Of a DNA stretch of 48,837 bases, positions 34,881-41,626 are shown one piece after another. The stretch lies in the NCBI GenBank assembly GCA_036307445.1, contig JAXJXP010000041.1, positions 1 through 48,837 of the forward strand, in the 5' to 3' direction. This DNA comes from HGM11525 sp036307445 (lineage in GTDB: Bacteria; Bacillota; Clostridia; UBA1381). Under the pieces are notes generated by a model that worked only from the letters and a program-made list of their open reading frames with translations, had not been told where the DNA came from and did no database searches. Position numbers and translations under genes: made by a program. Position 1 is the stretch's first letter; each line of letters opens with the position of its first letter.

Positions 34881-35396
34881 TTGACAAAAACAGTTTTGAT
34901 TTCTATTATCAATATTGTCTTCTGGCTTGTTGTTTTCTATGGTACTGCTGGTGTGATAGTGGCTTTGCCTAAAAAGTGGCAGAAAAAGCTTTTTGACAGC
35001 GAACGCAGGTTTTATACTGTCAGCGAACGGGAAATGCGCTTTTACAGACAAATCAGATTACCAAAGTGGAAGGATAAGCTACCTCAGCATAATGCTGATT
35101 TTGAGAAGCGGCATCTTCCAAAAGATATTACCAAGGATTATCTTCTTAAGTATATATTTGTAACCTGCCGTGCGGAAGTAATACACTACGTAACGGGGAT
35201 TGTGGGATATTTGTCGTTGTTTTTCAGCTTTCTGAGTGAGAATATTGAATACTGGAAGGATATATATTTAACTATTGCCACAGCTATGATGATAGGTAAT
35301 ATACCATTCTCGATGATACAAAGATATAACAGATACCGTCTAAAAAGATTACTTGAAAGAATGCGGAACAAGAACAAGTTTTCCTACTCTAAATGA
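34881..35396 (+). CDS. CrtO-like membrane protein (glycosyl-diaponeurosporenoate acyltransferase family)
   Basis: 171 residues from a TTG start with AAAGGA 9 bases upstream. Predicted membrane segments lie at about 5-27, 98-118 and 127-147. The pattern RLPKWKDKLPQ, RHLPKD, CRAEVIHYVTG, GNIPFSMIQRYNR-RLKRLLERM closely follows that of S. aureus CrtO (KWKHK, RHL, KRAELIHW, ANVPIIIVQRYNRPRL), the acyltransferase of staphyloxanthin synthesis. No carotenoid genes are nearby, so the substrate here is probably another lipid or glycolipid. The family call comes from remembered motifs. Confidence 0.7.
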   Translation: MTKTVLISIINIVFWLVVFYGTAGVIVALPKKWQKKLFDSERRFYTVSEREMRFYRQIRLPKWKDKLPQHNADFEKRHLPKDITKDYLLKYIFVTCRAEVIHYVTGIVGYLSLFFSFLSENIEYWKDIYLTIATAMMIGNIPFSMIQRYNRYRLKRLLERMRNKNKFSYSK

Positions 35397-35434
35397 ATTG
35401 TCAATTTGTTACAAAATAATTAATATAGTATCAA

Positions 35435-35459
35435 ATACTGCCGAAAGGCAGTATTTTTT
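35435..35459 (+). terminator. Intrinsic terminator after CrtO-like gene
   Basis: ATACTGCC/GGCAGTAT stem with a GAAA loop, then TTTTT. Confidence 0.92.
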
Positions 35460-35514
35460 ATTTCCACTAAATATAGTGTATATTTAATAACAAATTGGCA
35501 AATATAGTTTTAAA

Positions 35515-35531
35515 ATTACAAAAACGTTACA
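35515..35531 (-). promoter_or_regulatory. Perfect WalR-box match upstream of NlpC/P60 gene
   Basis: On the minus strand the site reads TGTAAC-GTTTT-TGTAAT, matching the WalR (YycF) consensus TGTWAH-N5-TGTWAH in both halves. It lies 28 bases upstream of the -35 box of a cell-wall hydrolase gene, the typical WalR target class. WalRK is not in this window. Confidence 0.55.
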
Positions 35532-35558
35532 AAATCAACAAAAAGTTGTTAAAAAAGT

Positions 35559-35587
35559 TTGACAAAAGAATTTGTATAGTGTATAAT
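35559..35587 (+). promoter_or_regulatory. Predicted promoter of NlpC/P60 gene
   Basis: Consensus TTGACA (35559-35564), 17-base spacer, consensus TATAAT (35582-35587). One of the strongest promoters in the window. Confidence 0.88.
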
Positions 35588-35636
35588 AAATTTGTAATAT
35601 TTTAGAAATAATTTATTTGTTTACAAGAGAGGTAAA

Positions 35637-37013
35637 ATGATGGTTAATTGGAAACATACAACTGCCGCTGTGTGTGCAGTGGTTACGGTAGTATCTATGG
35701 CAGTTGTACAATATAGCAGTTCAATGTCTGCGATGGCTGATGAAAAAGATGTTGCACAGTTGGCGATTCTGACAGGTGATGGAGAAGGAGAAACTCCCGC
35801 GTTTGCTGATTATAGCGAAATTGCGCCGTTAACAGAAACGGTTTTTGAAGAAAAAACCGGATATATAAGCTATGACGGAGGAAGCGTGAATGTCCGTCAG
35901 GAAGCAAGCAAGGAAGCAGAAATAGTAGGTTCTCTCGCTTTGGGAGACGCTATGCAGATAACAGATATTACCGATGACGGTCTTTGGTACGCTGTTACAT
36001 TAGCGGATGGCGTAGCAGGCTATGTTATGTGTGATTTGATTACATTTGACTATAATACGGTTAGAATGCAGATGCTGTCCACAACAATGTATCAGACAGC
36101 GACTGTGTCTGTGTCTGGAGGAAGACTTAATGTCAGAAATGCACCTTCAGAAAATAATTCAGTTGTTATTGACCAGGTAGCAGACGGTGATATTGTCTAT
36201 GTGTCCGAATACTGTGAGAATGGTTGGCTGAAGGTTCTTTTTGGTAAGGATTATGATACGGGCTATGTAATGTCTGCTTACGTTACTCTTGGAGAAATGG
36301 TACATAGAACTGATGTTGACACTGTTAGAAAAGACAGACTCAATAGTGTTGCAAAAAAAGGTACAATTGTTACCGCAAGTAATTATGTAAATGTGAGAAA
36401 TGCTCCGTCTGAGAGTGCAGATGTTGTTACTACTGTTAAAAACGGTACAAAATGCACTATAATCAGTCAGGGAAGTAAATGGACAAAGATACTTACTGCA
36501 GATAACAGGACAGCATACATAATAACAAGTGCAATATTTGATGATGTTGCTCTTGCAAACTATAATGCAAAGAAATCTGCTTCTGTTGCTCGTGCAGAGA
36601 AGGCGCAGGCAACTGTTAAAGCAAAAACAACGGTACCTGAAAATTCAGCTATGGGTGCGAAAATAATTGCTGAGGCAGAAAAATATATAGGTGTTAAATA
36701 TGTGTATGGCGGTACATCACCTGCAGGCTTTGACTGCTCAGGTCTTGTTCAGTATACATTAAAGAATGTTGGAATTTCGGTAAACCGCTCATCCAGAGAC
36801 CAGTACAAAAACGGTGTTGCTGTCGATAGAAGCGACCTTCAGGCAGGAGATTTAGTGTTCTTCTCTAAAGGAGGCAGCATTACGCATGTTGGAATTTATG
36901 CCGGAAATGATAAGGTTATTCATTCTCCGAGCGCCGGTCATACTGTTTGTTATACTACGCTTTCTCATATGTGTAGCTACAGTACATATGTTGGTGCAAG
37001 AAGAGTTTATTAA
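35637..37013 (+). CDS. Secreted SH3b-NlpC/P60 peptidoglycan hydrolase
   Basis: 458 residues. A signal peptide (about 1-35, ending SAMADE) is followed by three bacterial SH3 repeats, each with the VNVR/LNVRNAPS signature (starting near residues 80, 160 and 255), a short Ala/Lys linker, and a C-terminal NlpC/P60 domain. Its triad is C367 (GFDCSGL), H417 (THVGIY) and H429. It cleaves D-Glu to diamino-acid bonds in stem peptides during wall growth. Two ATGs are adjacent; the second (35640) has better spacing from GAGAGG. A WalR-box match and a consensus promoter precede it. Confidence 0.93.
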   Translation: MMVNWKHTTAAVCAVVTVVSMAVVQYSSSMSAMADEKDVAQLAILTGDGEGETPAFADYSEIAPLTETVFEEKTGYISYDGGSVNVRQEASKEAEIVGSLALGDAMQITDITDDGLWYAVTLADGVAGYVMCDLITFDYNTVRMQMLSTTMYQTATVSVSGGRLNVRNAPSENNSVVIDQVADGDIVYVSEYCENGWLKVLFGKDYDTGYVMSAYVTLGEMVHRTDVDTVRKDRLNSVAKKGTIVTASNYVNVRNAPSESADVVTTVKNGTKCTIISQGSKWTKILTADNRTAYIITSAIFDDVALANYNAKKSASVARAEKAQATVKAKTTVPENSAMGAKIIAEAEKYIGVKYVYGGTSPAGFDCSGLVQYTLKNVGISVNRSSRDQYKNGVAVDRSDLQAGDLVFFSKGGSITHVGIYAGNDKVIHSPSAGHTVCYTTLSHMCSYSTYVGARRVY

Positions 37014-37042
37014 AAGATTTGCTTTTTAGCAAATCTTTTTTT
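37013..37042 (+). terminator. Intrinsic terminator after NlpC/P60 gene
   Basis: AAAGATTTGC/GCAAATCTTT stem followed by a long T-run. Confidence 0.92.
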
Positions 37043-37110
37043 ATAAATTCCTGCACCAAATTACTCCTTTTGGCGTATTGTGTACTATCAGACGAAAGGA
37101 GTTGAAAAGT

Positions 37111-37263
37111 ATGTGTTTGTTTGGTAATAACAATGGTATTGGTGGAGATAGCTGGATTTGGATTCTTATTATCATAGTTATTCTTTGCTGCTGCTGCGAC
37201 AACGGTAACAACGGTAACTGCAACCTCGGCAACCTTGGAAACAGCAACTGCTGCTGCGATTAA
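37111..37263 (+). CDS. Tiny membrane protein with Cys/Gly/Asn-rich tail
   Basis: 50 residues starting MCLFGNNNGIGG, with AAAGGAG before ATG 37111. One membrane helix (SWIWILIIIVIL) is bounded by CCCC, and the tail alternates Gly, Asn and Cys and ends NCCCD. Small proteins with a W-x-W-hydrophobic helix and Cys/Gly/Asn tails are common in Clostridia and resemble YjcZ-type sporulation peptides; that link is only by composition. It has its own strong terminator. Nine cysteines in total suggest disulfides or metal binding, which is inference. Confidence 0.7.
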   Translation: MCLFGNNNGIGGDSWIWILIIIVILCCCCDNGNNGNCNLGNLGNSNCCCD

Positions 37264-37274
37264 TCCTTTGTCAA

Positions 37275-37300
37275 AGAGCCGCATTTGTGCGGCTCTTTTT
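37275..37300 (+). terminator. Intrinsic terminator after tiny membrane protein
   Basis: AGAGCCGCA/TGCGGCTCT 9-bp stem with TTTG loop and T-run. Confidence 0.93.
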
Positions 37301-37308
37301 ATGTTAAT

Positions 37309-37337
37309 TTGACATTGGGGTAATTTGGAGTTATAAT
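37309..37337 (+). promoter_or_regulatory. Predicted promoter of radC
   Basis: Consensus TTGACA (37309-37314), 17-base spacer, consensus TATAAT (37332-37337). Confidence 0.85.
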
Positions 37338-37370
37338 GTAATTATTATTAATATACAGGGTTGTGAGAAG

Positions 37371-38129
37371 ATGGAAGAAAAGAAGAATATTCACGCAGGA
37401 CATAGACAGAGACTTAAGCGTAAGCTTCTAAATTTGGACAGTGAGAATTTTGAGCCACATGAGGCACTTGAGATACTGCTATTCTACGCATTGCCGCAAA
37501 AGAACACCAATCCCATTGCGCACGAATTGCTAAGAAGGTTCGGAAGCTTGTCAGGAGTTTTAGAAGCGGAGGTGTCTGACCTTATAGCTGTAGATGGAAT
37601 TAAAGAACACACTGCAACACTTATCAAACTGCAACTCGCAATGTTTCGTATGTATATTCAGGATAAATACGAAGTTAGAAATATGAAGATAACACCTGAC
37701 AATGCAGGCGATTACATAAAGAAATTGTTCTATGGATATAAGGACGAGGTTTTGTTTGCTATAATGCTCGACGCAGATTTTTCGTTGATTACTACTACTA
37801 AGATAAATGAAGGAACGAATAATGGCTCAACGATCTATACCCGTGAAATAATAAAGAAGGCAATGGAATCAAATGCATCAAATATCATTCTTGCACATAA
37901 TCATCCGAATGGACTCCTGATGCCATCTGCTGCAGATATTAAAGCGACAAGAGTTGTTGACAGCGGCCTGTCGTTCGTAAACGTACGCCTTGTTGACCAT
38001 ATTATTGTGGCTAATAATAAGTTTACAAGTATAATGAACAAAATCGGACTTCTTAACTACGTTAATGAATACGAAGAGCCTTCTTTTTCTTCTGATGAGA
38101 ATAAAGAGATAGACATAGACTTAATATGA
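37371..38129 (+). CDS. radC: RadC-family JAB/MPN metalloprotein
   Basis: 252 residues. N-terminal helix-hairpin-helix-like region (LLRRFGSLSGVLEAEVSDL) and a C-terminal JAB1/MPN+ domain with the zinc motif HNHPNG...SAADI. Historically named for DNA repair; the molecular role remains unclear, and the fold suggests a metalloprotease or deubiquitinase-like enzyme. It is the last core-genome gene before the mobile element. Confidence 0.9.
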   Translation: MEEKKNIHAGHRQRLKRKLLNLDSENFEPHEALEILLFYALPQKNTNPIAHELLRRFGSLSGVLEAEVSDLIAVDGIKEHTATLIKLQLAMFRMYIQDKYEVRNMKITPDNAGDYIKKLFYGYKDEVLFAIMLDADFSLITTTKINEGTNNGSTIYTREIIKKAMESNASNIILAHNHPNGLLMPSAADIKATRVVDSGLSFVNVRLVDHIIVANNKFTSIMNKIGLLNYVNEYEEPSFSSDENKEIDIDLI

Positions 38130-38132
38130 TGT

Positions 38133-38165
38133 GAAAAAGCTGCGCTACTTTGTTGCAGCTTTTTC
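38133..38165 (+). terminator. Intrinsic terminator after radC
   Basis: GAAAAAGCTGC/GCAGCTTTTTC 11-bp stem. The following 38166-38330 is AT-rich with no gene I can support. Confidence 0.85.
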
Positions 38166-38331
38166 TGCAATTATCAAGAAGGATTGTATTAAGATGTTTT
38201 AGAAGTCACATACCGGTATACTTTTTGAACTTTCTTAAAATGATGTATTTGTTTGTGTAAAATTTTTCTGCCAGCAGGTCTCCTGTTTTGATATAATATA
38301 TTTATTAAAATTAGGATAGTCAAGATATAAT

Positions 38332-38375
38332 AAAAAATCCAACCCTTCACCGGTTTGTACAAGGTTTGGATTTTT
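38332..38375 (-). terminator. Terminator after structured RNA copy 2
   Basis: AAAAATCCAAACC/GGTTGGATTTTTT arms (minus strand) close a long loop and end in a T-run, directly after the RNA candidate at 38382-38510. It may act in both directions. Confidence 0.7.
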
Positions 38376-38381
38376 ACTGTT

Positions 38382-38510
38382 TGGTGCGTCTAAAAGGACA
38401 GCGATTCGCTACGCACGCATGCATAAGTTCGACTGACCTATCAAGCATCGTAAACTCGCTTTCTTGGGGTCTCACTTATTTCACCACGGTTCTGCGTCCT
38501 TTAGGCTTAC
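38382..38510 (-). ncRNA. Candidate structured RNA, copy 2
   Basis: Minus strand. Outer stem AAAGGAC (complement of 38496-38502) pairs with GTCCTTT (complement of 38392-38399). The core CAGAACC-TGGTGA-CCCCAAGAA-CGAGT matches copy 1 (63-149) without gaps over about 43 bases, roughly 33 identical. The nested stem is GACC/GGTC plus CAAG/CTTG here, but GTCC/GGAC plus CCAA/TTGG in copy 1, so pairing is kept while bases change. It lies between the terminator of a tRNA-Leu fragment and its own terminator. Its 3' end reads ACGCACCA, resembling a tRNA acceptor end. Class not recognised. Confidence 0.6.
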
Positions 38511-38514
38511 AAAC

Positions 38515-38536
38515 AAAAAAACAACCTCTCGGTTGC
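38515..38536 (-). terminator. Terminator of the tRNA-Leu fragment
   Basis: Minus strand CAACC/GGTTG stem with GAGA loop and seven T residues, 8 bases after the CCA end of the tRNA fragment. Confidence 0.8.
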
Positions 38537-38543
38537 TTTTTTA

Positions 38544-38594
38544 TGGTGCGCCTGAAAGGACTTGAACCTTCACGTCGGGGACACTAGATCCTAA
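38544..38594 (-). tRNA. tRNA-Leu(UAG) 3' fragment; presumed attachment site
   Basis: On the minus strand the 51 bases run from TTAGGA (anticodon loop with UAG) through the anticodon 3' strand TCTAG, the long variable arm, T arm GAAGG-TTCAAGT-CCTTT, acceptor CAGGCGC and encoded CCA. This is the 3' part of a class II tRNA-Leu. Upstream of TTAGGA the sequence no longer resembles tRNA, so the gene is cut within the anticodon loop. Tyrosine-recombinase elements often integrate there. An intact copy rebuilt at the other element end is expected to the right of the window. Confidence 0.85.
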
Positions 38595-38648
38595 TGCTTG
38601 ATACACCTTGGTGAAGAAATAAAATTCTTCATCGGAGGTGTATTTTTT

Positions 38649-39419
38649 ATGAAAATATATGCTGAAAACTTTACTATTTTACTGAACAAACACATCACTA
38701 ATAAAGAAATTGATACATACGAGTTTCGAGTGATGTGCTACCTCTTAATGCTGTCAGATGATGAGGGTACTTGTTATCCGTCATATAAAACGATTGCAGA
38801 TAGAATTGGCATAAGCGAAACGAAAGCTAAGGATTCAATAAAGAAACTTATTGACCTTGGACTCATCAAGAAAGAGAAAAGAAAGAAGGCTGATGGCAGC
38901 GCAAGTTCTAATCTCTATGTGGTGTGTGAGAAAACTACCGTTAAGGTTGATGAGGTCGCAGAAGATACTACCTCTTGTGTGCAAGACGACCTACCCGCTA
39001 GTGTACAAGAAGAACAAGGTTGTGTGTCAGACGGTTGCAATAAATACTCAAATATAAATAATAATTATTTTATTAATAACCATCTATCATCAATAGAGGA
39101 TGTGATGGACCAAGCGGAAACATATGAACTCGAAGGGTTATCAAAAAAGAATTATGAATCAGCACTTGAAATTATGTTTAATTCAGAGTCAATTTCAGTT
39201 GGCGGTGAAATCATTCCTCGTGAAATTGTTCGTAAGCGATTAGAAAATATCAGTTACGAGCATATCGTCTATGTCGATAATAACATGCCGAGAAAATTGA
39301 TTGACGGCAGAGTTGAAATTCAAGTCAGAAGTCCTATTCCCTATATCATAACTGCTCTATATAATTCATTGCGTTATACGAAAGATGAAATTGCAAGAAT
39401 GGAATACGGAACCGGATAA
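38649..39419 (+). CDS. HTH replication-initiator-like protein of mobile element
   Basis: About 256 residues from ATG 38649, with GGAGGT upstream (the frame opens at 38598). The N-terminal part is a winged helix of the HTH_36 type (VMCYLLMLSDDEGTCYPSYKTIADRIGISETKAKDSIKKLIDLGLI as consecutive blocks), followed by a low-complexity linker and a C-terminal domain (EIVRKRLENISYEHIVYV) seen in DUF6017-like proteins of clostridial elements. Such proteins often start replication of mobilizable elements; here that is inferred from position next to the mob genes. A TGAAGAA/TTCTTCA hairpin lies in its leader. Confidence 0.7.
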   Translation: MKIYAENFTILLNKHITNKEIDTYEFRVMCYLLMLSDDEGTCYPSYKTIADRIGISETKAKDSIKKLIDLGLIKKEKRKKADGSASSNLYVVCEKTTVKVDEVAEDTTSCVQDDLPASVQEEQGCVSDGCNKYSNINNNYFINNHLSSIEDVMDQAETYELEGLSKKNYESALEIMFNSESISVGGEIIPREIVRKRLENISYEHIVYVDNNMPRKLIDGRVEIQVRSPIPYIITALYNSLRYTKDEIARMEYGTG

Positions 39420-39444
39420 TCAACTACTATTCCAATATCCCTAA

Positions 39445-39566
39445 AAATTCTCAGGCACGAGAATTTGAGAATTTTCCCAGACTTGGTCTGGGGCAAGCAT
39501 AGCGTCCGGCTGTCCGCCTGCCGCGTTGTGCCGCCCTGACGGCACACTATTCGGGCAGAAGCCCGG
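39445..39566 (+). other. Putative origin of transfer (oriT)
   Basis: A 120-bp non-coding stretch, GC-rich against its surroundings, directly before mobC. It contains four stacked inverted repeats: AAATTCTC/GAGAATTT (39445-39466), CCCAGAC/GTCTGGG (39476-39492), GTGCCG/CGGCAC (39528-39545) and CGGGC/GCCCG (39552-39565). Inverted repeats next to mobC-relaxase genes are the usual form of oriT. The nick site is not identified. Confidence 0.55.
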
Positions 39567-39594
39567 ACCCACTTTGATGAAGGAGGTAATATAA

Positions 39595-39909
39595 ATGTCA
39601 AAAAGAAAAAGAGATAAGACATTAACAATACGAGTTACTGAGAAAGAAAAGCAATATATTCAAAAGCGTGCAGACAAAGCAGATCTAAGTGTGACAGATT
39701 ATATGGTCAGGCTTTCTTACGAAACACCTATATATATTCCTGTCAATATGCAACCATTTTTATTAGAATTTAAACGCATTGGAAACAACATTAATCAGCT
39801 GACACAGAAGGTTAATGCAAAGGTGTTTCACTCATATAATTTCGAAGAATTTATTAGTGCGATTAATAAATTAAATGATCGCATAGGAGAGATTGCGAGG
39901 CGAGATTAA
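39595..39909 (+). CDS. mobC: MobC-like relaxosome accessory protein
   Basis: 104 residues. A basic N-terminus and a ribbon-helix-helix region (KTLTIRVTEKEKQYIQKRADKADLSVTDYM in successive blocks), then the bacterial mobilization MobC signature (FKRIGNNINQLTQKVNA). It binds oriT and recruits the relaxase. AAGGAGG precedes the ATG. The stop overlaps the relaxase start (TAATG). Confidence 0.85.
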   Translation: MSKRKRDKTLTIRVTEKEKQYIQKRADKADLSVTDYMVRLSYETPIYIPVNMQPFLLEFKRIGNNINQLTQKVNAKVFHSYNFEEFISAINKLNDRIGEIARRD

Positions 39910-41438
39910 TGGCAACAGTAAATGTAATTCCTGAAGTAAAACAAAGCCCAAGTGCAATGCGTGGTCTCATCAATTATTGTCTGAGGAAAGAGAAAACATT
40001 TGATGTGAATTCAGGCAGAAAATTAATCACCGGAATTAATTGTATTGGCGAAAATGCCTATGCAGAATTTATGACAACAAAAGCAGTTTATCACAAAGAA
40101 ACCGGTATGAATTTCTATCATTTTTCTCAATCGTTTTCACCTGAAGAAAAAATCACGCCTGAGCAAGTACACGAGGTTGGAATTGAGTTTGCTAAACGAG
40201 CTTGGCCAGGACATGAAGTTTTAGTTTGTACACATATGGACGAGCCACATTTACACTCCAATTTTGTTGTTAATTCTGTGAATTTTGAAAACGGTTCTAA
40301 GATACACTTTACTCCAAATTCCCTAAAGATTTTAAGAGATATTAGTGATGAAATTTGTATCCGTCATGGTTTCTCTGTGCTACCACCTTATCAAAAAGGC
40401 GGCAGAAGTATTTCGACAAGAGAATATCGTGCCGCAGAAAAAGGTCAAAGCTGGAAGTTCAGACTTATGAGTGATATTCAAGAGAGTATGAAATATAGCG
40501 GTAATCGAAATCAATTTACAAAAGAAATGGCAAAACGAGGATACCAAATGAGATGGACGGATGAAAGAAAAAATATTACTTTCAGTTGTCCAAACGGAAA
40601 ACTATGCAGAGATATTAAACTGCACGATGATAAATTTTTAAAGGAGATGATTGAGAATGAATTCAAGATACGAGAACAACTCGAAAAAGAACTTTTCGGT
40701 ACAAGAATTAATCAAGAAGAACTCTTCGAATTTGGAAGAGCTCGCGCAACAGACTTATCAGGTGGAGATATGCTCCATACCGAAGAAACAAAGGTCGATC
40801 GAGATACAACTGATGAAGGACATGGTAGAATTTCAACCGAAGCTGTACGAAGTAATTTCGAAGTTGGCGACGAGCGACATAATAGAAGAGAATCAAATCG
40901 ATTTGATGAATCAACTGTTACAGAAGCTAGCGGATATGACCAACTATATTCAGAGGAAACATACGGAGACAGTGAAGGACGTGGAGAATATTTTGAAACA
41001 GGATGGGAAAATGAGAGAGAATTTTATTTCCGAGTTCTCCTCGGAGATGAGAACCAACTTGGAAGCATTGGAGGAAGCGACAGATATGTTGAAGAAACAT
41101 CTGTTGAAGTTCCTGGCAATTACGATAGGAGCAGCAACATTCTTCTCGACGTTGGCATCGGTACTCTTACAGCTGTGGCTTCGCTGATGGATAATGACCA
41201 AGACGATGATCCTGAAGAGAAGAAAAAGAAACTTGATGCCAAGGATGCAGGTTCAAACTTTGGGTTTGCATTAGGTGGCGCCATAGGTCTTGCGGCTGCT
41301 CTTATAGCAAAGAGCAAAAAACAAGATGAGGACATAACCGCAACCTCGACAGAAAAACCTGACGAGGCAGAAGAAATCGACATCGATACATATGAAGAAA
41401 GCGAAGATTTAGATGAAGGTTTTACAATGCAGATGTGA
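39909..41438 (+). CDS. MOBP-type relaxase
   Basis: 509 residues. The first ~250 form the relaxase domain: candidate catalytic tyrosine Y23 (INYCLRKE) and the metal-binding three-histidine motif at H109, H114 and H116 (THMDEPHLHSNF). It would nick oriT and lead the strand into a recipient. After about residue 260 the sequence becomes polar and low in structure (many D, E, R, G), exactly where a second gene lies in another frame. A short hydrophobic, Gly/Ala-rich stretch occurs near residue 455, then an acidic tail. One-base overlap with mobC. Confidence 0.88.
   Translation: MATVNVIPEVKQSPSAMRGLINYCLRKEKTFDVNSGRKLITGINCIGENAYAEFMTTKAVYHKETGMNFYHFSQSFSPEEKITPEQVHEVGIEFAKRAWPGHEVLVCTHMDEPHLHSNFVVNSVNFENGSKIHFTPNSLKILRDISDEICIRHGFSVLPPYQKGGRSISTREYRAAEKGQSWKFRLMSDIQESMKYSGNRNQFTKEMAKRGYQMRWTDERKNITFSCPNGKLCRDIKLHDDKFLKEMIENEFKIREQLEKELFGTRINQEELFEFGRARATDLSGGDMLHTEETKVDRDTTDEGHGRISTEAVRSNFEVGDERHNRRESNRFDESTVTEASGYDQLYSEETYGDSEGRGEYFETGWENEREFYFRVLLGDENQLGSIGGSDRYVEETSVEVPGNYDRSSNILLDVGIGTLTAVASLMDNDQDDDPEEKKKKLDAKDAGSNFGFALGGAIGLAAALIAKSKKQDEDITATSTEKPDEAEEIDIDTYEESEDLDEGFTMQM
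40657..41187 (+). CDS. Nested coiled-coil membrane protein inside relaxase gene (MobB-like?)
   Basis: 176 residues, lying wholly within the relaxase gene but one frame over. It has its own AAGGAG 10 bases before ATG 40657. The translation is protein-like: a helical, heptad-rich body (LIKKNSSNLEELAQQ, LYEVISKLATSDIIEENQ, LMNQLLQKLADMTNYIQRKH) and one C-terminal membrane helix (FLAITIGAATFFSTLASVLL). Mobilization genes nested in relaxase genes are known in ColE1-type plasmids (mbeB, mbeD in mbeA), where they aid transfer. The same role here is inferred. Confidence 0.65.
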   Translation: MNSRYENNSKKNFSVQELIKKNSSNLEELAQQTYQVEICSIPKKQRSIEIQLMKDMVEFQPKLYEVISKLATSDIIEENQIDLMNQLLQKLADMTNYIQRKHTETVKDVENILKQDGKMRENFISEFSSEMRTNLEALEEATDMLKKHLLKFLAITIGAATFFSTLASVLLQLWLR

Positions 41439-41439
41439 G

Positions 41440-41525
41440 GCAAGCGGACTTGTTCCGCTTGCTGATTTCGCCACTTTACATATGTAATATGCACGAAGTT
41501 GCCTCAAAGTAAATATCTTTGAGGC
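41440..41525. terminator. Two hairpins after the relaxase gene
   Basis: GCAAGCGGA/TCCGCTTGC (41440-41462) and GCCTCAAAG/CTTTGAGGC (41501-41525) are both perfect 9-bp stems. Neither has a good T-run, so they may protect mRNA ends or mark a protein-binding or replication site rather than terminate. Confidence 0.45.
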
Positions 41526-41568
41526 AGGAATATAATAAAAAAGGGATGCACATATTTTATGCAAACAA

Positions 41569-41597
41569 TTGAATTTTGTCGCAATATGTGGTAAAAT
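41569..41597 (+). promoter_or_regulatory. Predicted promoter of Bro-N/STAND genes
   Basis: TTGAAT (41569-41574), 17-base spacer, TAAAAT (41592-41597), with CGGAGG ahead of the next ATG. Confidence 0.65.
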
Positions 41598-41626
41598 ATA
41601 GCTAAGAAGTTATCGGAGGTTTTATT

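Noticed and set aside
38366..38587. 73-residue plus-strand ORF containing MVRLKGLEPSRRGH
   Set aside because: It is the antisense translation of the tRNA-Leu fragment and the neighbouring structured RNA, a well-known spurious ORF type in clostridial genomes.
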